NCBI RefSeq assembly: GCF_001698815.1
Contig: NZ_LGSI01000061.1
Coordinates: 11,777-56,079 of the forward strand
Source: Pseudomonas syringae
GTDB taxonomy: Bacteria > Pseudomonadota > Gammaproteobacteria > Pseudomonadales > Pseudomonadaceae
Direction of reading: 5' to 3'
Length of the DNA stretch: 44,303 bases
Below, in pieces: positions 1 to 8,805 of this stretch; positions within the stretch are counted from its first letter, which is position 1; every line of letters starts with the position of its first letter. The notes under the pieces were generated by a model. It had not been told where the DNA came from. It saw only the letters and a program-made list of their open reading frames with translations, and did no database searches. Made by a program: the position numbers and the translations under genes.

Positions 1-101
1 GGAGCGAGCGGGCGGCGTTCCGACTTGCCCGCGAATCAGACGCCTCGGTGACCCAGCGCTACCGCGTCATCGTTCTTCGCGGGCAAGCCTCGCTCCAACG
101 G
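1..101. repeat. REP pair (REPIN-like), asymmetric left arm
   Basis: The right arm (about 75-100) is the standard REP core seen three more times in this window. The left arm starts GGAGCGAGCGGGCGGCG and carries extra bases before CTTGCCCGCGAA, like the left arm at 8721. The element is cut by or begins at the window edge, so its left boundary is unknown. Confidence 0.7.
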
Positions 102-176
102 GTGCAGGTGTTTGCTGCGCGACAATGCGGCGTCTGGACGGCGGGGGATCTCCCACAAAGGACGGGACAAGCGCAT

Positions 177-216
177 AAAAAAGGCCGGGCAACCTTGATG
201 GTTATCCCGGCCTTTT
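177..216 (-). terminator. Rho-independent terminator of the 231-629 gene
   Basis: An inverted repeat, AAAAAAGGCCGGG paired with CCCGGCCTTTT, has an interior that also pairs partly (AACC/GGTT). Read on the minus strand, it ends in a run of T directly after the stop of the membrane-protein gene. It has A/T runs on both sides and could work in both directions. Confidence 0.85.
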
Positions 217-230
217 AGACAGGCCGTCTC

Positions 231-629
231 TCACCCTACGACCTTGTCGCCGCGCGGCGTGAAGAAAGCCAGCGCCGCCGCGACGATGAACAACGCGGGC
301 ACGTCGCCGAATAAATGGCCGAACTGGTGCTCCCCGTCCATTCCGACGCCGAAGGACTGCACGGCCATGATCGCGCCATGTACGACGCTCGACCACACCG
401 TGAACCAGATCAGGCTCAGATGTTTCAGCGGATCGCGGGACGCTATCAGCAGGAACACGCCAAGCGTCGCGTAGATGCCGATGATCATCAGCGGGTAATC
501 GGAATGTCCGCTGTGCCACGTCCAGCCGGACGGCCACAGGATCATCAGCGGCCAGATCGCAAATACGGCGATCAGGCCGACAACGATCAAAACAATGCGC
601 AAGGCGGCAAGTCGTTGGGTGTCGTCCAT
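231..629 (-). CDS. Small hypothetical integral membrane protein
   Basis: This 132-residue protein begins at an ATG with AGGAG a few bases upstream; an upstream in-frame ATG at 713 lacks this and is rejected. It shows about four hydrophobic stretches (roughly residues 10-32, 45-65, 72-95 and 108-125), so it should lie in the inner membrane. The loops are short and contain several His residues. I recognise no catalytic motif. It is a single-gene unit closed by the terminator at 177-216. The function is unknown; the call of a real gene rests on the ribosome-binding site, the regular membrane segments and the terminator. Confidence 0.75.
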   Translation of the reverse strand: MDDTQRLAALRIVLIVVGLIAVFAIWPLMILWPSGWTWHSGHSDYPLMIIGIYATLGVFLLIASRDPLKHLSLIWFTVWSSVVHGAIMAVQSFGVGMDGEHQFGHLFGDVPALFIVAAALAFFTPRGDKVVG

Positions 630-787
630 GGCAGGCTCCTTATCGCGGCGTATATATCGCCGTAACTTGACGCCAATGAGTATAGAACCCTGCGCGAACG
701 TACATCCCGTCAACCCATACCGTCAGTCGTCCTGGCGGTATCGGAAGGCTGGCCGGGGCTGCGGCTACCCATGAACTCCCTGCGCGG

Positions 788-1345
788 TCAGTTTGCGGCG
801 GCATCTTTTTTTCGAACGCCAATGGTTTTGCGTTCACCGGTTGCGGAGACTTCGTACACGCTCATGACCCAAGTGTCGGCGATCACGGTTTCAACCAGGT
901 AATTCTTCTTGGCTTGCGGCGTGAATTGCTGCGCAACAGGCTGCTCCTTGTCGAACGGCGTGGGCATGGGAATACCGTTTAAGGTAAACGGTTTGACCTT
1001 GACCACCCCTTCCACGTACACCGTTTTGTCAGCCTCGACCAGCTTACTGATGCTGTCAGTACCACCGGCAATTTTCTTCAGATAAGCCGGTATGCGCTTG
1101 AAGTAAGCAGAGTCATAAACCCGATCACCCGCGCTATCAAATCCAGCATTGGCATAGCCGTACGTGTAACTGACAGGATGATCACCCTCGCCGCCTATGG
1201 TACGGAAAGTCACGCTGGCTTGATGGTCATTCATGGCCAGTGGAACTACCGGCTCTGAAGTAAGATCACCCGCCTGACGGCTGCTGCAGCCGGTCATGAT
1301 AAGAGCGAAAGTGATTGCTAATGGAAACGCCAAAGAAGTTTTCAT
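788..1345 (-). CDS. Putative lipoprotein of unknown function
   Basis: The 185-residue product starts with a Lys, a hydrophobic segment and the lipobox LIMTGC, so it should be cut and lipidated at Cys about residue 19. The ATG at 1345 is chosen because it places the signal peptide at the N terminus and CAGGG precedes it; the longer open frame to 1456 does not. The mature part has no obvious repeats or catalytic motif. It stands alone between two short gene-free stretches. The lipoprotein nature is well supported; the function is not known. Confidence 0.75.
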   Translation of the reverse strand: MKTSLAFPLAITFALIMTGCSSRQAGDLTSEPVVPLAMNDHQASVTFRTIGGEGDHPVSYTYGYANAGFDSAGDRVYDSAYFKRIPAYLKKIAGGTDSISKLVEADKTVYVEGVVKVKPFTLNGIPMPTPFDKEQPVAQQFTPQAKKNYLVETVIADTWVMSVYEVSATGERKTIGVRKKDAAAN

Positions 1346-1568
1346 TCGATCCCTGAACAGCCTAAAAGAAGACCTGTATAGAGCCATTTGCAGAGCGAAA
1401 GTTCCCTGTACGCTGTCGGTGCTGCCGTGGAATTGACCCGTCTGCGGATGCCACACTGATCCAATAATATTTACTCAAGATCCAATGCCGGCAAAGATTC
1501 GCAGACCAGGAGTCACGGTCATGGCGATGCACAAAGCTGCCAGAATTTGCCAGACCCAAAAAGCCGAA

Positions 1569-1605
1569 AGCCCGCAATTACGCGGGCTCCAGAGCATTTT
1601 TTGCT
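1569..1605 (-). terminator. Terminator downstream of guaA
   Basis: The stem AGCCCGC/GCGGGCT has a six-base loop. On the minus strand it lies about 50 bases past the guaA stop, followed by TTTCGGCTTTTT. On the plus strand a T run also follows (about 1598-1603). Confidence 0.7.
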
Positions 1606-1635
1606 AGATCGTGCCGGACAGTGCCGGACGTCCAA

Positions 1636-3213
1636 TCATTCCCACTCAATGGTCGCTGGCGGCTTGCTCGACACGTCGTAGGTGACGCGGGAGATGCCTT
1701 CGATTTCATTGATGATGCGCCCGCTGACGGTTTCCAGCAGTTCGTAAGGCAGGTGCGCCCAACGTGCGGTCATGAAGTCGATGGTTTCCACGGCGCGCAG
1801 GGCAACGACCCACGCGTAACGACGGCCGTCGCCGACCACGCCGACGGACTTGACCGGCTGGAACACCACGAACGCCTGGCTGACTTTGTGATACCAGTCG
1901 GCCTTGCGCAGCTCTTCGATAAAGATGTGGTCCGCACGACGCAACAGGTCGGCGTACTCCTTCTTCACTTCACCGAGGATACGCACACCCAGGCCAGGGC
2001 CCGGGAATGGGTGACGGTAAACCATGTCGTACGGCAGACCCAGTTCCAGACCCAGACGACGCACTTCGTCCTTGAACAGCTCGCGCAGCGGCTCGACCAG
2101 CTTGAGGTTCATTTCATCCGGCAAGCCACCCACGTTGTGGTGGGACTTGATCACATGAGCCTTGCCGCTTTTCGCGCCAGCCGACTCGATGACGTCTGGA
2201 TAAATTGTGCCCTGGGCCAGGAACTTGATGTTGTCCAGCTTGCAGGACTCGGCGTCGAACACGTCGATGAAGGTACGGCCGATGATCTTGCGCTTTTTCT
2301 CCGGGTCGCTTTCGCCAGCCAGATTGTTCAGGAACTGATCCTGGGCATTGGCGCGGATCACTTTGACGCCCATGTTCTCAGCGAACATGGCCATCACTTG
2401 CTCGCCTTCGTGCAAGCGCAACAGACCGTTGTCGACGAACACGCAGGTCAGCTGATCGCCAATGGCTTTGTGCAGCAGCGCGGCAACTACGGACGAATCG
2501 ACACCGCCGGACAGACCCAGCAGCACGTTGTCGGTACCGACCTGGGCACGGACTTGCGCAATGGCGTCTTCAGCAATGTGCGACGGCGTCCACAAGGCTT
2601 CGCAGCCGCAGATATCGAGGATGAAGCGCGACAGGATGCGACCGCCCTGCTTGGTATGGGTCACTTCCGGGTGGAACTGCACGCCGTAGTAGCCACGCGT
2701 ATCGTCGGCCATGCCGGCAATCGGGCAGCTCGGGGTACTGGCCAGAATGTGGAAACCTGCCGGAATCTCGGTGACTTTGTCACCGTGGCTCATCCACACG
2801 TCCAGACCGAAGACGCCATCGGCATCGACGTGATCTTCAATGCCGTCCAGCACGCGGCTCTTGCCGACGATGTCGACGCGGGCGTAACCGAATTCACGCA
2901 TGTCCGAACCCTGGACGCGACCGCCCAGTTGTTCGGCCATGGTTTGCATGCCGTAGCAGATACCGAAAACCGGTACGTTCAGGTCGAACACTGCTTGCGG
3001 CGCACGGGGGCTGTTGGCTTCGTGTACGGATTCAGGGCCGCCAGCGAGGATGATCCCGCGTGGGTTGAATGCGCGAATCGCTTCGTCGTCCATGTCGAAC
3101 GGATGCAGTTCGCAATACACGCCGATCTCACGCACGCGGCGGGCGATCAGCTGGGTGTACTGGGAACCGAAGTCGAGGATCAGGATGCGGTGGGCGTGAA
3201 TGTCGAGGGCCAT
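1636..3213 (-). CDS. guaA: GMP synthase (glutamine-hydrolysing)
   Basis: Converts XMP to GMP using ATP and glutamine in the cytoplasm, the last step of guanine nucleotide synthesis. The 525 residues match the family length. The N-terminal class I glutamine amidotransferase domain carries the nucleophile Cys86 (GICYG) with His181 and Glu183 (FHPEV). It is followed by the ATP pyrophosphatase domain with the P-loop SGGVDS at 235-240 and the C-terminal dimerisation domain ending in TIEWE. It lies 102 bases behind guaB on the same strand and probably shares its promoter, with two hairpins in the gap that could adjust the ratio of the two products. Confidence 0.98.
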   Translation of the reverse strand: MALDIHAHRILILDFGSQYTQLIARRVREIGVYCELHPFDMDDEAIRAFNPRGIILAGGPESVHEANSPRAPQAVFDLNVPVFGICYGMQTMAEQLGGRVQGSDMREFGYARVDIVGKSRVLDGIEDHVDADGVFGLDVWMSHGDKVTEIPAGFHILASTPSCPIAGMADDTRGYYGVQFHPEVTHTKQGGRILSRFILDICGCEALWTPSHIAEDAIAQVRAQVGTDNVLLGLSGGVDSSVVAALLHKAIGDQLTCVFVDNGLLRLHEGEQVMAMFAENMGVKVIRANAQDQFLNNLAGESDPEKKRKIIGRTFIDVFDAESCKLDNIKFLAQGTIYPDVIESAGAKSGKAHVIKSHHNVGGLPDEMNLKLVEPLRELFKDEVRRLGLELGLPYDMVYRHPFPGPGLGVRILGEVKKEYADLLRRADHIFIEELRKADWYHKVSQAFVVFQPVKSVGVVGDGRRYAWVVALRAVETIDFMTARWAHLPYELLETVSGRIINEIEGISRVTYDVSSKPPATIEWE

Positions 3214-3226
3214 GACTCATTCTCGT

Positions 3227-3312
3227 CAAAAAACAGAAACGACACGGGGCTGCGTAACAGCCCCGGCTATAAAACTCGTTGGGTTGCATCGCGGCGAACC
3301 ACGATGCAATCC
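3227..3312 (-). promoter_or_regulatory. Paired hairpins in the guaB-guaA gap
   Basis: Two inverted repeats lie between the genes. GGTTGCATCG pairs with CGATGCAATCC (about 3281-3311), and GGGGCTG pairs with CAGCCCC (about 3247-3265). On the minus strand the second is followed within a dozen bases by GTTTTTTG. This looks like an internal attenuator or an mRNA-stabilising structure; which of the two cannot be decided here. Confidence 0.45.
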
Positions 3313-3315
3313 GGA

Positions 3316-4785
3316 TCAACCGACGCGATAGTTCGGCGCTTCCTTGGTGATCTGCACGTCATGGACGTGGGATTCAGCCATGCCGGCACCAGTGATGCGC
3401 ACGAATTCAGGCTTGGTGCGCATCTCTTCGATATCGGCGCTGCCGGTGTAACCCATGGAGGAACGCAGGCCGCCCATCAACTGATGGATGATCGCCGACA
3501 GCGAGCCTTTATAGGCGACGCGGCCTTCGATGCCTTCCGGCACCAGCTTCTCGGCGCCTTCCGACGAATCCTGGAAGTAGCGATCCGAAGAGCCTTGGGC
3601 CTGGGACATTGCACCCAGCGAACCCATGCCACGATAAGCCTTGTAGGAGCGGCCCTGGAACAGTTCGATTTCGCCTGGCGCTTCTTCGGTACCGGCGAAC
3701 ATCGAGCCCATCATCACGCAGCTTGCGCCGGCAACGATGGCCTTGGACAGGTCACCCGAGAAACGGATGCCGCCGTCGGCGATCAACGGCACGCCGGTGC
3801 CTTCAAGGGCAGCGGCAACGTTGGCGATGGCGCTGATTTGCGGAACGCCGACACCAGCGACGATACGCGTGGTGCAGATCGAGCCAGGACCGATACCGAC
3901 CTTGACCGCATCGGCGCCAGCAGCAACCAGTGCCTTGGCGGCAGCGCCAGTGGCGATGTTGCCGCCGATGACCTGCACGTCAGGGAAGTTTTCTTTAACC
4001 CAGCGAACGCGATCGATCACGCCTTTGGAGTGACCGTGGGCAGTGTCGACCACCACCACATCAACCCCGGCAGCGACCAGCGCAGCAACACGCTCGCCAG
4101 TGTCTTTGCCGGTGCCGACCGCAGCGCCGACACGCAGACGACCCTGGTCGTCCTTGCTGGCCAACGGATAAGCCTTGGCTTTTTCGATGTCCTTGACGGT
4201 CATCATGCCTTTGAGCGCGAACTTGGCGTCGACGATCAGGACTTTTTCCAGACGGTGCTTGTGCAGCAACTCGCGCACTTCGTATTTGTCGGCGCCTTCA
4301 CGCACGGTGACCAGACGCTCTTTAGGCGTCATCACTTCGCGAACAGGGACATCCAGACGGTTTTCGAAGCGTACGTCGCGAGAAGTCACGATGCCGACCA
4401 GGTCGCCATTGTGCAGGACAGGTACACCGGAGATGTTGTGCAGGCGGGTCAATTCGAACAGATCACGAACCGTGGCATCAGCTTCGATGGTGATCGGGTC
4501 CTTGACCACGCCAGCTTCGAACTTCTTGACCTTGCGCACTTCGGCAGCTTGCTGCTCGATGGTCATGTTCTTGTGGATCACACCGATACCGCCTTCCTGA
4601 GCCATGGCAATTGCCAGACGGGCCTCAGTCACGGTGTCCATTGCAGCGGAAACCAGAGGGATATTCAGTTCGATGCCACGGGTCAAACGGGTTTTCAGAC
4701 TGACTTCGTTGGGAAGTACCTCGGAATAACCGGGCACAAGGAGGATGTCGTCGAAAGTAAGTGCTTCTTGGCTGATACGCAGCAT
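3316..4785 (-). CDS. guaB: Inosine-5'-monophosphate dehydrogenase
   Basis: Oxidises IMP to XMP with NAD+, the committed step to GMP. The 489 residues show the TIM barrel interrupted by a tandem CBS pair at about 93-205, and the catalytic loop GPGSICTT with Cys304. The flap contains RYFQD. The ATG is preceded by GGGAG and by a strong promoter at 4822-4850. guaA follows on the same strand, the usual guaBA arrangement. Confidence 0.98.
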   Translation of the reverse strand: MLRISQEALTFDDILLVPGYSEVLPNEVSLKTRLTRGIELNIPLVSAAMDTVTEARLAIAMAQEGGIGVIHKNMTIEQQAAEVRKVKKFEAGVVKDPITIEADATVRDLFELTRLHNISGVPVLHNGDLVGIVTSRDVRFENRLDVPVREVMTPKERLVTVREGADKYEVRELLHKHRLEKVLIVDAKFALKGMMTVKDIEKAKAYPLASKDDQGRLRVGAAVGTGKDTGERVAALVAAGVDVVVVDTAHGHSKGVIDRVRWVKENFPDVQVIGGNIATGAAAKALVAAGADAVKVGIGPGSICTTRIVAGVGVPQISAIANVAAALEGTGVPLIADGGIRFSGDLSKAIVAGASCVMMGSMFAGTEEAPGEIELFQGRSYKAYRGMGSLGAMSQAQGSSDRYFQDSSEGAEKLVPEGIEGRVAYKGSLSAIIHQLMGGLRSSMGYTGSADIEEMRTKPEFVRITGAGMAESHVHDVQITKEAPNYRVG

Positions 4786-4821
4786 CGCGGGGGCTCCCGA
4801 GCGGGAAATTGGAAGCGCGCC

Positions 4822-4850
4822 ATTATACCCAGACAGCCCCGTCGGCTCAA
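4822..4850 (-). promoter_or_regulatory. Sigma-70 promoter of guaBA
   Basis: On the minus strand, TTGAGC (4845-4850) and a consensus TATAAT (4822-4827) are separated by exactly 17 bases. The -10 box is 37 bases from the guaB start codon. Confidence 0.8.
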
Positions 4851-4879
4851 TGTAAACCTCAGGCTATTATCAAGGGCAT

Positions 4880-5428
4880 TTATAGAAGGACTTTGACGAA
4901 GGACAGCGGACGATCCAGACGTTCGGCGAAGTCATCCAGAAAGCTCTGCTTGAACGATGCATCCAGCCAGTTGTTGAAGATGAAGCCCAGGTTGGAAAAA
5001 CCGCAGGCTTGCAGGAACAGAAAGCCATTGATGTCGTCTTCGTGCCCGCATTCCGGACAAATGAAGTTGTCGGTATGGCCGGGCATCCATTCTTCCAGGC
5101 TGTCGAACAACGCTTCGCCGATTTCCTTGCGGCACTCCGGGCAACCGGCTTCTTCGGCGAAATCAGTGAGCGGCGTGAAGATGCAGCGTTTGGTGACGAG
5201 TTCCAGGCCATTGACGGATTGACCGAACGGCAACGCTTCGGGGTTTACCACCACCGCACGGGCACCGGGCGCAATGGCGTAGGCCATTTTGTTGGAGGTT
5301 CGACCGCAGGTGGTCAATTCGGGCTCGATCACATTGAGCTTGACCAGCCAGCGCAGAATCAACCGCGCCCTGGCTTCACGTCCGGGAAAACCGGAGATTT
5401 GCGGGACAAGAATGCTTTGGCTGTTCAT
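4880..5428 (-). CDS. Conserved zinc-ribbon-like protein, function unknown
   Basis: This 182-residue soluble protein has two CPxC pairs (Cys96/Cys99 and Cys124/Cys127), spaced like the two knuckles of a zinc ribbon, and a further Cys41 and Cys82. No nucleotide-binding motif is visible, so a transporter ATPase label sometimes given to similar pseudomonad proteins would not be supported by this sequence. It sits upstream of the guaB promoter on the same strand and is probably its own transcription unit. Metal binding is an inference from cysteine spacing. The start codon has no strong ribosome-binding site. Confidence 0.7.
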   Translation of the reverse strand: MNSQSILVPQISGFPGREARARLILRWLVKLNVIEPELTTCGRTSNKMAYAIAPGARAVVVNPEALPFGQSVNGLELVTKRCIFTPLTDFAEEAGCPECRKEIGEALFDSLEEWMPGHTDNFICPECGHEDDINGFLFLQACGFSNLGFIFNNWLDASFKQSFLDDFAERLDRPLSFVKVLL

Positions 5429-5499
5429 GGCGACGTTTCACAAGCGGCTTATCGAGTGCGGCAGCTTAATCCCCCGTCGCGTCAGGTCAAGTGTAGCGG

Positions 5500-6279
5500 T
5501 CAGCCGGCCATATACCGCCCGATCAACGCGATGCCGCTGACCAACACCAACCAGGTCACCAGCCGCACGAACGTCTCACGGGACAGTTTCATGGTCAGCG
5601 CCCGGCCGATCCACGAACCCACAGCCATCGCGGGTAACAGGCCCACCGCGAGAACCAGCAACGGAATCTACGCGTAGACACCGGCAATCAGGAACAGGCT
5701 CAAGCGCACGATGGTGCTGCAGCTGATCAATGCACTTTGCGTGGCCCGCGCCTGCGCCTTGTCGGTCAGCCGACTGTTGAGGTAGATCGCGTAAAGAAAG
5801 CCGCCGCTGCCAAACAGGGCACCGAACAACCCACCGACGGTACCCATGGGAATCGCCCAACCCGCCGCCAATTGTGTCGGCCGCACTTTCACCGCCAGGC
5901 TATAGACAGCGTAAGCGGTAATAAACAGCCCCATTAACAGCAGCAACACATCGGATTTGAGGTTGAGCAGAAACAGCACGCCCAACGTGCAGCCAACCGC
6001 CATGCAAGGCAGCAGACGCAACAATTCGGACTTGACCACCGATTGCCGGGACGGCAGCAAATTGCCGAACGCGGCGATGAAATCCAGCATCACCAGCAGC
6101 GGGATGATGCGCGATAACGGCATGAAATTGATCAGAATCGGCCCGGCCACCAGCGCCGTGCCGAAACCGGCGATGCCGAACACTATATAAGCCGCAACCA
6201 CGCCCAGCTCGATCAGTAGCCAGTCGAGAGGCGTGAAGCCCATTTGCAGGAATGTGGCGATGATGTCGGTATTGCCCAT
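5500..6279 (-). pseudogene. TauE/SafE-family membrane permease, interrupted by in-frame TAG
   Basis: The frame begins at an ATG with AGGAAGAAGAG upstream and encodes a typical multi-span TauE/SafE permease: repeated hydrophobic helices, the PLL/LVMLD region near residue 60, and GLFGALFGSGG in the second half. At codon 204 of 260 a TAG (5668-5670) interrupts it. The next 55 codons continue in the same frame with two more hydrophobic segments and end at TGA (5500-5502), as expected for the C-terminal half of the domain. This family is predicted to export or import anions such as sulfite or sulfoacetate. The truncated 203-residue product would lack the last helices. A single base change (for example from CAG) explains it; a sequencing error is possible. 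Confidence 0.8.
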
Positions 6280-6351
6280 TGCACTCTTCTTCCTTAAAGA
6301 TCTGCGCGACGCGAACTTTAGCAAACGGCACGAGTTATCGCGGTTTAATTC

Positions 6352-6442
6352 GTTGGAGCGAGGCTTGCCCGCGAAGGCCGTGTTTCAAATGCGGAAACTG
6401 GATGGAAGTGCCGCCCCTTTCGCGGGCAAGCCTCGCTCCAAC
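6352..6442. repeat. REPIN: perfect 24-bp inverted REP pair
   Basis: GTTGGAGCGAGGCTTGCCCG and four further bases at 6352-6375 are exactly the reverse complement of 6419-6442. The pair lies between the divergent permease gene and xseA. Confidence 0.9.
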
Positions 6443-6493
6443 AAGTCCACGCCAATCGTGCGCTTGACCGGCATTGCCATTATCATGCCCACC

Positions 6494-7873
6494 ATGATCA
6501 AAGACCCCTTCGCAAGACTCGGCCTCGACCGGGAAGTCCTTACTGTCAGCCAGCTCAACGGCCGTGCGCGGGTGTTGCTGGAGGATGTGTTCAGTAATAT
6601 CTGGGTCGAGGGCGAGATCTCCAATCTGTCGCGCCCGGCGTCCGGCCACGTCTATTTCACCCTCAAGGATTCCGGCGCGCAGGTACGTTGTGCGCTGTTC
6701 CGGCAGAGTGCGGCGCGGGTTCGCCAGGCGCTCAAGGATGGCTTGCAGGTCAAGGTACGCGGCAAGGTTTCGCTGTTCGAGGGCCGTGGCGACTATCAAC
6801 TGATCCTCGATACGGTGGAGCCTGCCGGCGACGGCGCGCTGCGCCTGGCTTTCGATGCCCTGAAAGAAAAGCTCAGCGCCGAAGGCCTGTTCAGTGCCGA
6901 ACGCAAGGTCGCGCTGCCACTGCATCCGCAACGCATCGGCATTATCAGCTCGCCCACCGGCGCGGTGATTCGCGACATCATCAGCGTGTTTCGCCGCCGC
7001 GCGCCGCAAGTGCAATTGACCCTGATTCCCACGGCCGTGCAAGGCCGCGACGCCATCGCGCAGATCGTCCGCGCACTGAAGCTGGCCGATGCGCGAGGTT
7101 TCGACGCGCTGATCCTGGCCCGTGGCGGCGGTTCACTGGAAGACTTGTGGTGCTTTAACGAAGAAGCGGTGGCTCGCGCCATCGATGCCTGCGTGACGCC
7201 GATTGTCAGCGCGGTCGGACACGAAACCGATGTGTCCATCAGCGACTTTGTTGCTGACGTCCGTGCGCCGACCCCATCTGCCGCCGCCGAACTATTGGCC
7301 CCGGACTCCAGTGACCTGCATCGTCGCGTGGATAACCTGCATCGCCGCCTGGTCAGTCGCATCCGGGACAAACTCATGCGCGAGCGGCTGCGCCTGGAAG
7401 GCATTTCCCGCCGCCTGCGCCATCCCGGCGAACGCCTGCGCCAGCAAGCGCAGCGTCTGGATGATCTGGACATGCGCATGCGCCGCGCTTTCGAGCAGCA
7501 GATGCACAAGCGCCAGGTGCGCATCGCCCATCTGGAAAGCCGCCTTGCCGCCCAACATCCGGGACGCGCCCTCGCCTTCTTGCGCCAGCGTCTGGACGGG
7601 CTGGCCGCACGCCTGCCCAAAGCTATGCGCGACACGCTGAAGACTCGTCAGCTGCAACTGCAAAGTCAGGTGCAAACCCTGCACGTGGTCAGCCCGCTGG
7701 CGACGCTGGGCCGCGGCTACAGCATTCTGCTCGACGAGCGCGGCCATGCGATTCGCAATGCCGCACAGACCCAAACCGGCCAGCGCTTGACGGCACGGCT
7801 GGGTGAAGGCGAATTGCAAGTCAGGGTCGAAGACAATCACCTGACGCCCGTCACCCTTTCTCTTCTGGATTGA
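6494..7873 (+). CDS. xseA: Exodeoxyribonuclease VII large subunit
   Basis: Catalytic large subunit of exonuclease VII, which degrades single-stranded DNA from both ends with the small subunit XseB (not in this window). The product is 459 residues from the ATG at 6494, with 6485 as an alternative. An N-terminal OB-fold covers about 18-115 (WVEGEISNL, GHVYFTLKD). The catalytic core contains ARGGGSLEDLW at 209-219 and VGHETDVSISDFVADVRAPT at 241-260. A long Arg/Leu-rich coiled coil runs from about 275 to 400. The open frame extends upstream through the REP repeat, so the earlier ATGs are rejected. Its end nearly touches the M23 peptidase gene, suggesting co-transcription. Confidence 0.97.
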   Translation: MIKDPFARLGLDREVLTVSQLNGRARVLLEDVFSNIWVEGEISNLSRPASGHVYFTLKDSGAQVRCALFRQSAARVRQALKDGLQVKVRGKVSLFEGRGDYQLILDTVEPAGDGALRLAFDALKEKLSAEGLFSAERKVALPLHPQRIGIISSPTGAVIRDIISVFRRRAPQVQLTLIPTAVQGRDAIAQIVRALKLADARGFDALILARGGGSLEDLWCFNEEAVARAIDACVTPIVSAVGHETDVSISDFVADVRAPTPSAAAELLAPDSSDLHRRVDNLHRRLVSRIRDKLMRERLRLEGISRRLRHPGERLRQQAQRLDDLDMRMRRAFEQQMHKRQVRIAHLESRLAAQHPGRALAFLRQRLDGLAARLPKAMRDTLKTRQLQLQSQVQTLHVVSPLATLGRGYSILLDERGHAIRNAAQTQTGQRLTARLGEGELQVRVEDNHLTPVTLSLLD

Positions 7874-7878
7874 TATTG

Positions 7879-8715
7879 ATGCTGCGATTTTCAGCTCCGC
7901 TGCTTGCTGTTTTTCTGTGCCTGCCCGCCCATGCCGACAGCTACATCACACGCTTACTGAACAAGCCGGTTCCCGGCGGCGTTGCGGTGGTCGATCTGGG
8001 CACGGGCGCCCAGGCGCCGAAAGCCACTTATCAGGGCAAGCCGGTGCTGGTGGTCCGGGAGCAGGACAGCCGCTGGCTGGCTATTGTCGGCGTGCCATTG
8101 ACGGTCAAGCCGGGGTCTCAGCAGTTGGCGATCAGAGAGGCCAGCGGCGTCCGCAATCTGGCGTTCAGCGTCGGCAGCAAGAAGTACCCGGAACAGCACA
8201 TCACGCTGAAGAACAAACGTCAGGTGAATCCCGATCCTGCCGACCTGAAGCGTATCGAAGGCGAATTGGCGGAACAGATCACCGCCTACCGCTCCTTCAC
8301 CCCCACCATCCCAAGCAATCTGCTGCTGGACAAGCCGGTCAACGGCCCGCTGTCGAGCAAGTTTGGCGTGCGTCGCTTCTTCAACGGCGAAGAACGCAAC
8401 CCTCACGCGGGCCTGGACTTTGCCGTTCCCGCTGGCACACCGATCAAATCTCCGGCGGCGGGTAAAGTGATTCTGACCGGCAACTACTTCTTCAACGGCA
8501 ACACCGTGTTCGTTGACCACGGCCAGGGTTTCATTAGCATGTTCTGCCACATGTCGAAGATCGACGTGAAAGTCGGCGATGCGGTAGTACGTGGCGGCGT
8601 GGTCGGTAAAGTCGGTGCTACCGGCCGCGCGACGGGGCCGCACATGCACTGGAACGTCAGCCTGAACGATGCGCGGGTTGATCCGGCGATATTTATCGGG
8701 GCGTTTCAGCCTTAG
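7879..8715 (+). CDS. Periplasmic M23-family metallopeptidase
   Basis: A predicted secreted zinc endopeptidase of the LytM/lysostaphin type, acting on peptidoglycan cross-links. The 278 residues begin with a signal peptide (cleavage near AHA-D, about residue 19). The C-terminal M23 domain has His176 and Asp180 (HAGLD) and the HMHW motif with His257 as zinc ligands, with His224 nearby; all are intact, so it is likely catalytic. The ATG at 7879 is preferred, although an in-frame TTG at 7870 overlaps the xseA stop and neither has a strong ribosome-binding site, which points to translational coupling with xseA. Confidence 0.92.
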   Translation: MLRFSAPLLAVFLCLPAHADSYITRLLNKPVPGGVAVVDLGTGAQAPKATYQGKPVLVVREQDSRWLAIVGVPLTVKPGSQQLAIREASGVRNLAFSVGSKKYPEQHITLKNKRQVNPDPADLKRIEGELAEQITAYRSFTPTIPSNLLLDKPVNGPLSSKFGVRRFFNGEERNPHAGLDFAVPAGTPIKSPAAGKVILTGNYFFNGNTVFVDHGQGFISMFCHMSKIDVKVGDAVVRGGVVGKVGATGRATGPHMHWNVSLNDARVDPAIFIGAFQP

Positions 8716-8720
8716 GGTTC

Positions 8721-8805
8721 CGTTGGCGCGACCGGGGTGGCGATCCACCTTGCCCGCGAAAGCGCTTTTTGACGAACGCCATCGCGGGCAAGCCTCGCTC
8801 CAACG
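8721..8805. repeat. REP pair with divergent left arm
   Basis: The right arm (8782-8805) is the standard REP. The left arm begins CGTTGGCGCGACCGGGGTGG and has the same extra block before CTTGCCCGCGAA as the element at position 1, defining a second left-arm subtype. It starts six bases after the peptidase stop. Confidence 0.75.

Noticed and set aside
1621..4896. A 1,091-codon open frame on the + strand
   Set aside because: It lies opposite guaA and guaB, whose catalytic motifs are intact; its translation is His/Asp/Gln rich, a typical antisense shadow in GC-rich DNA.
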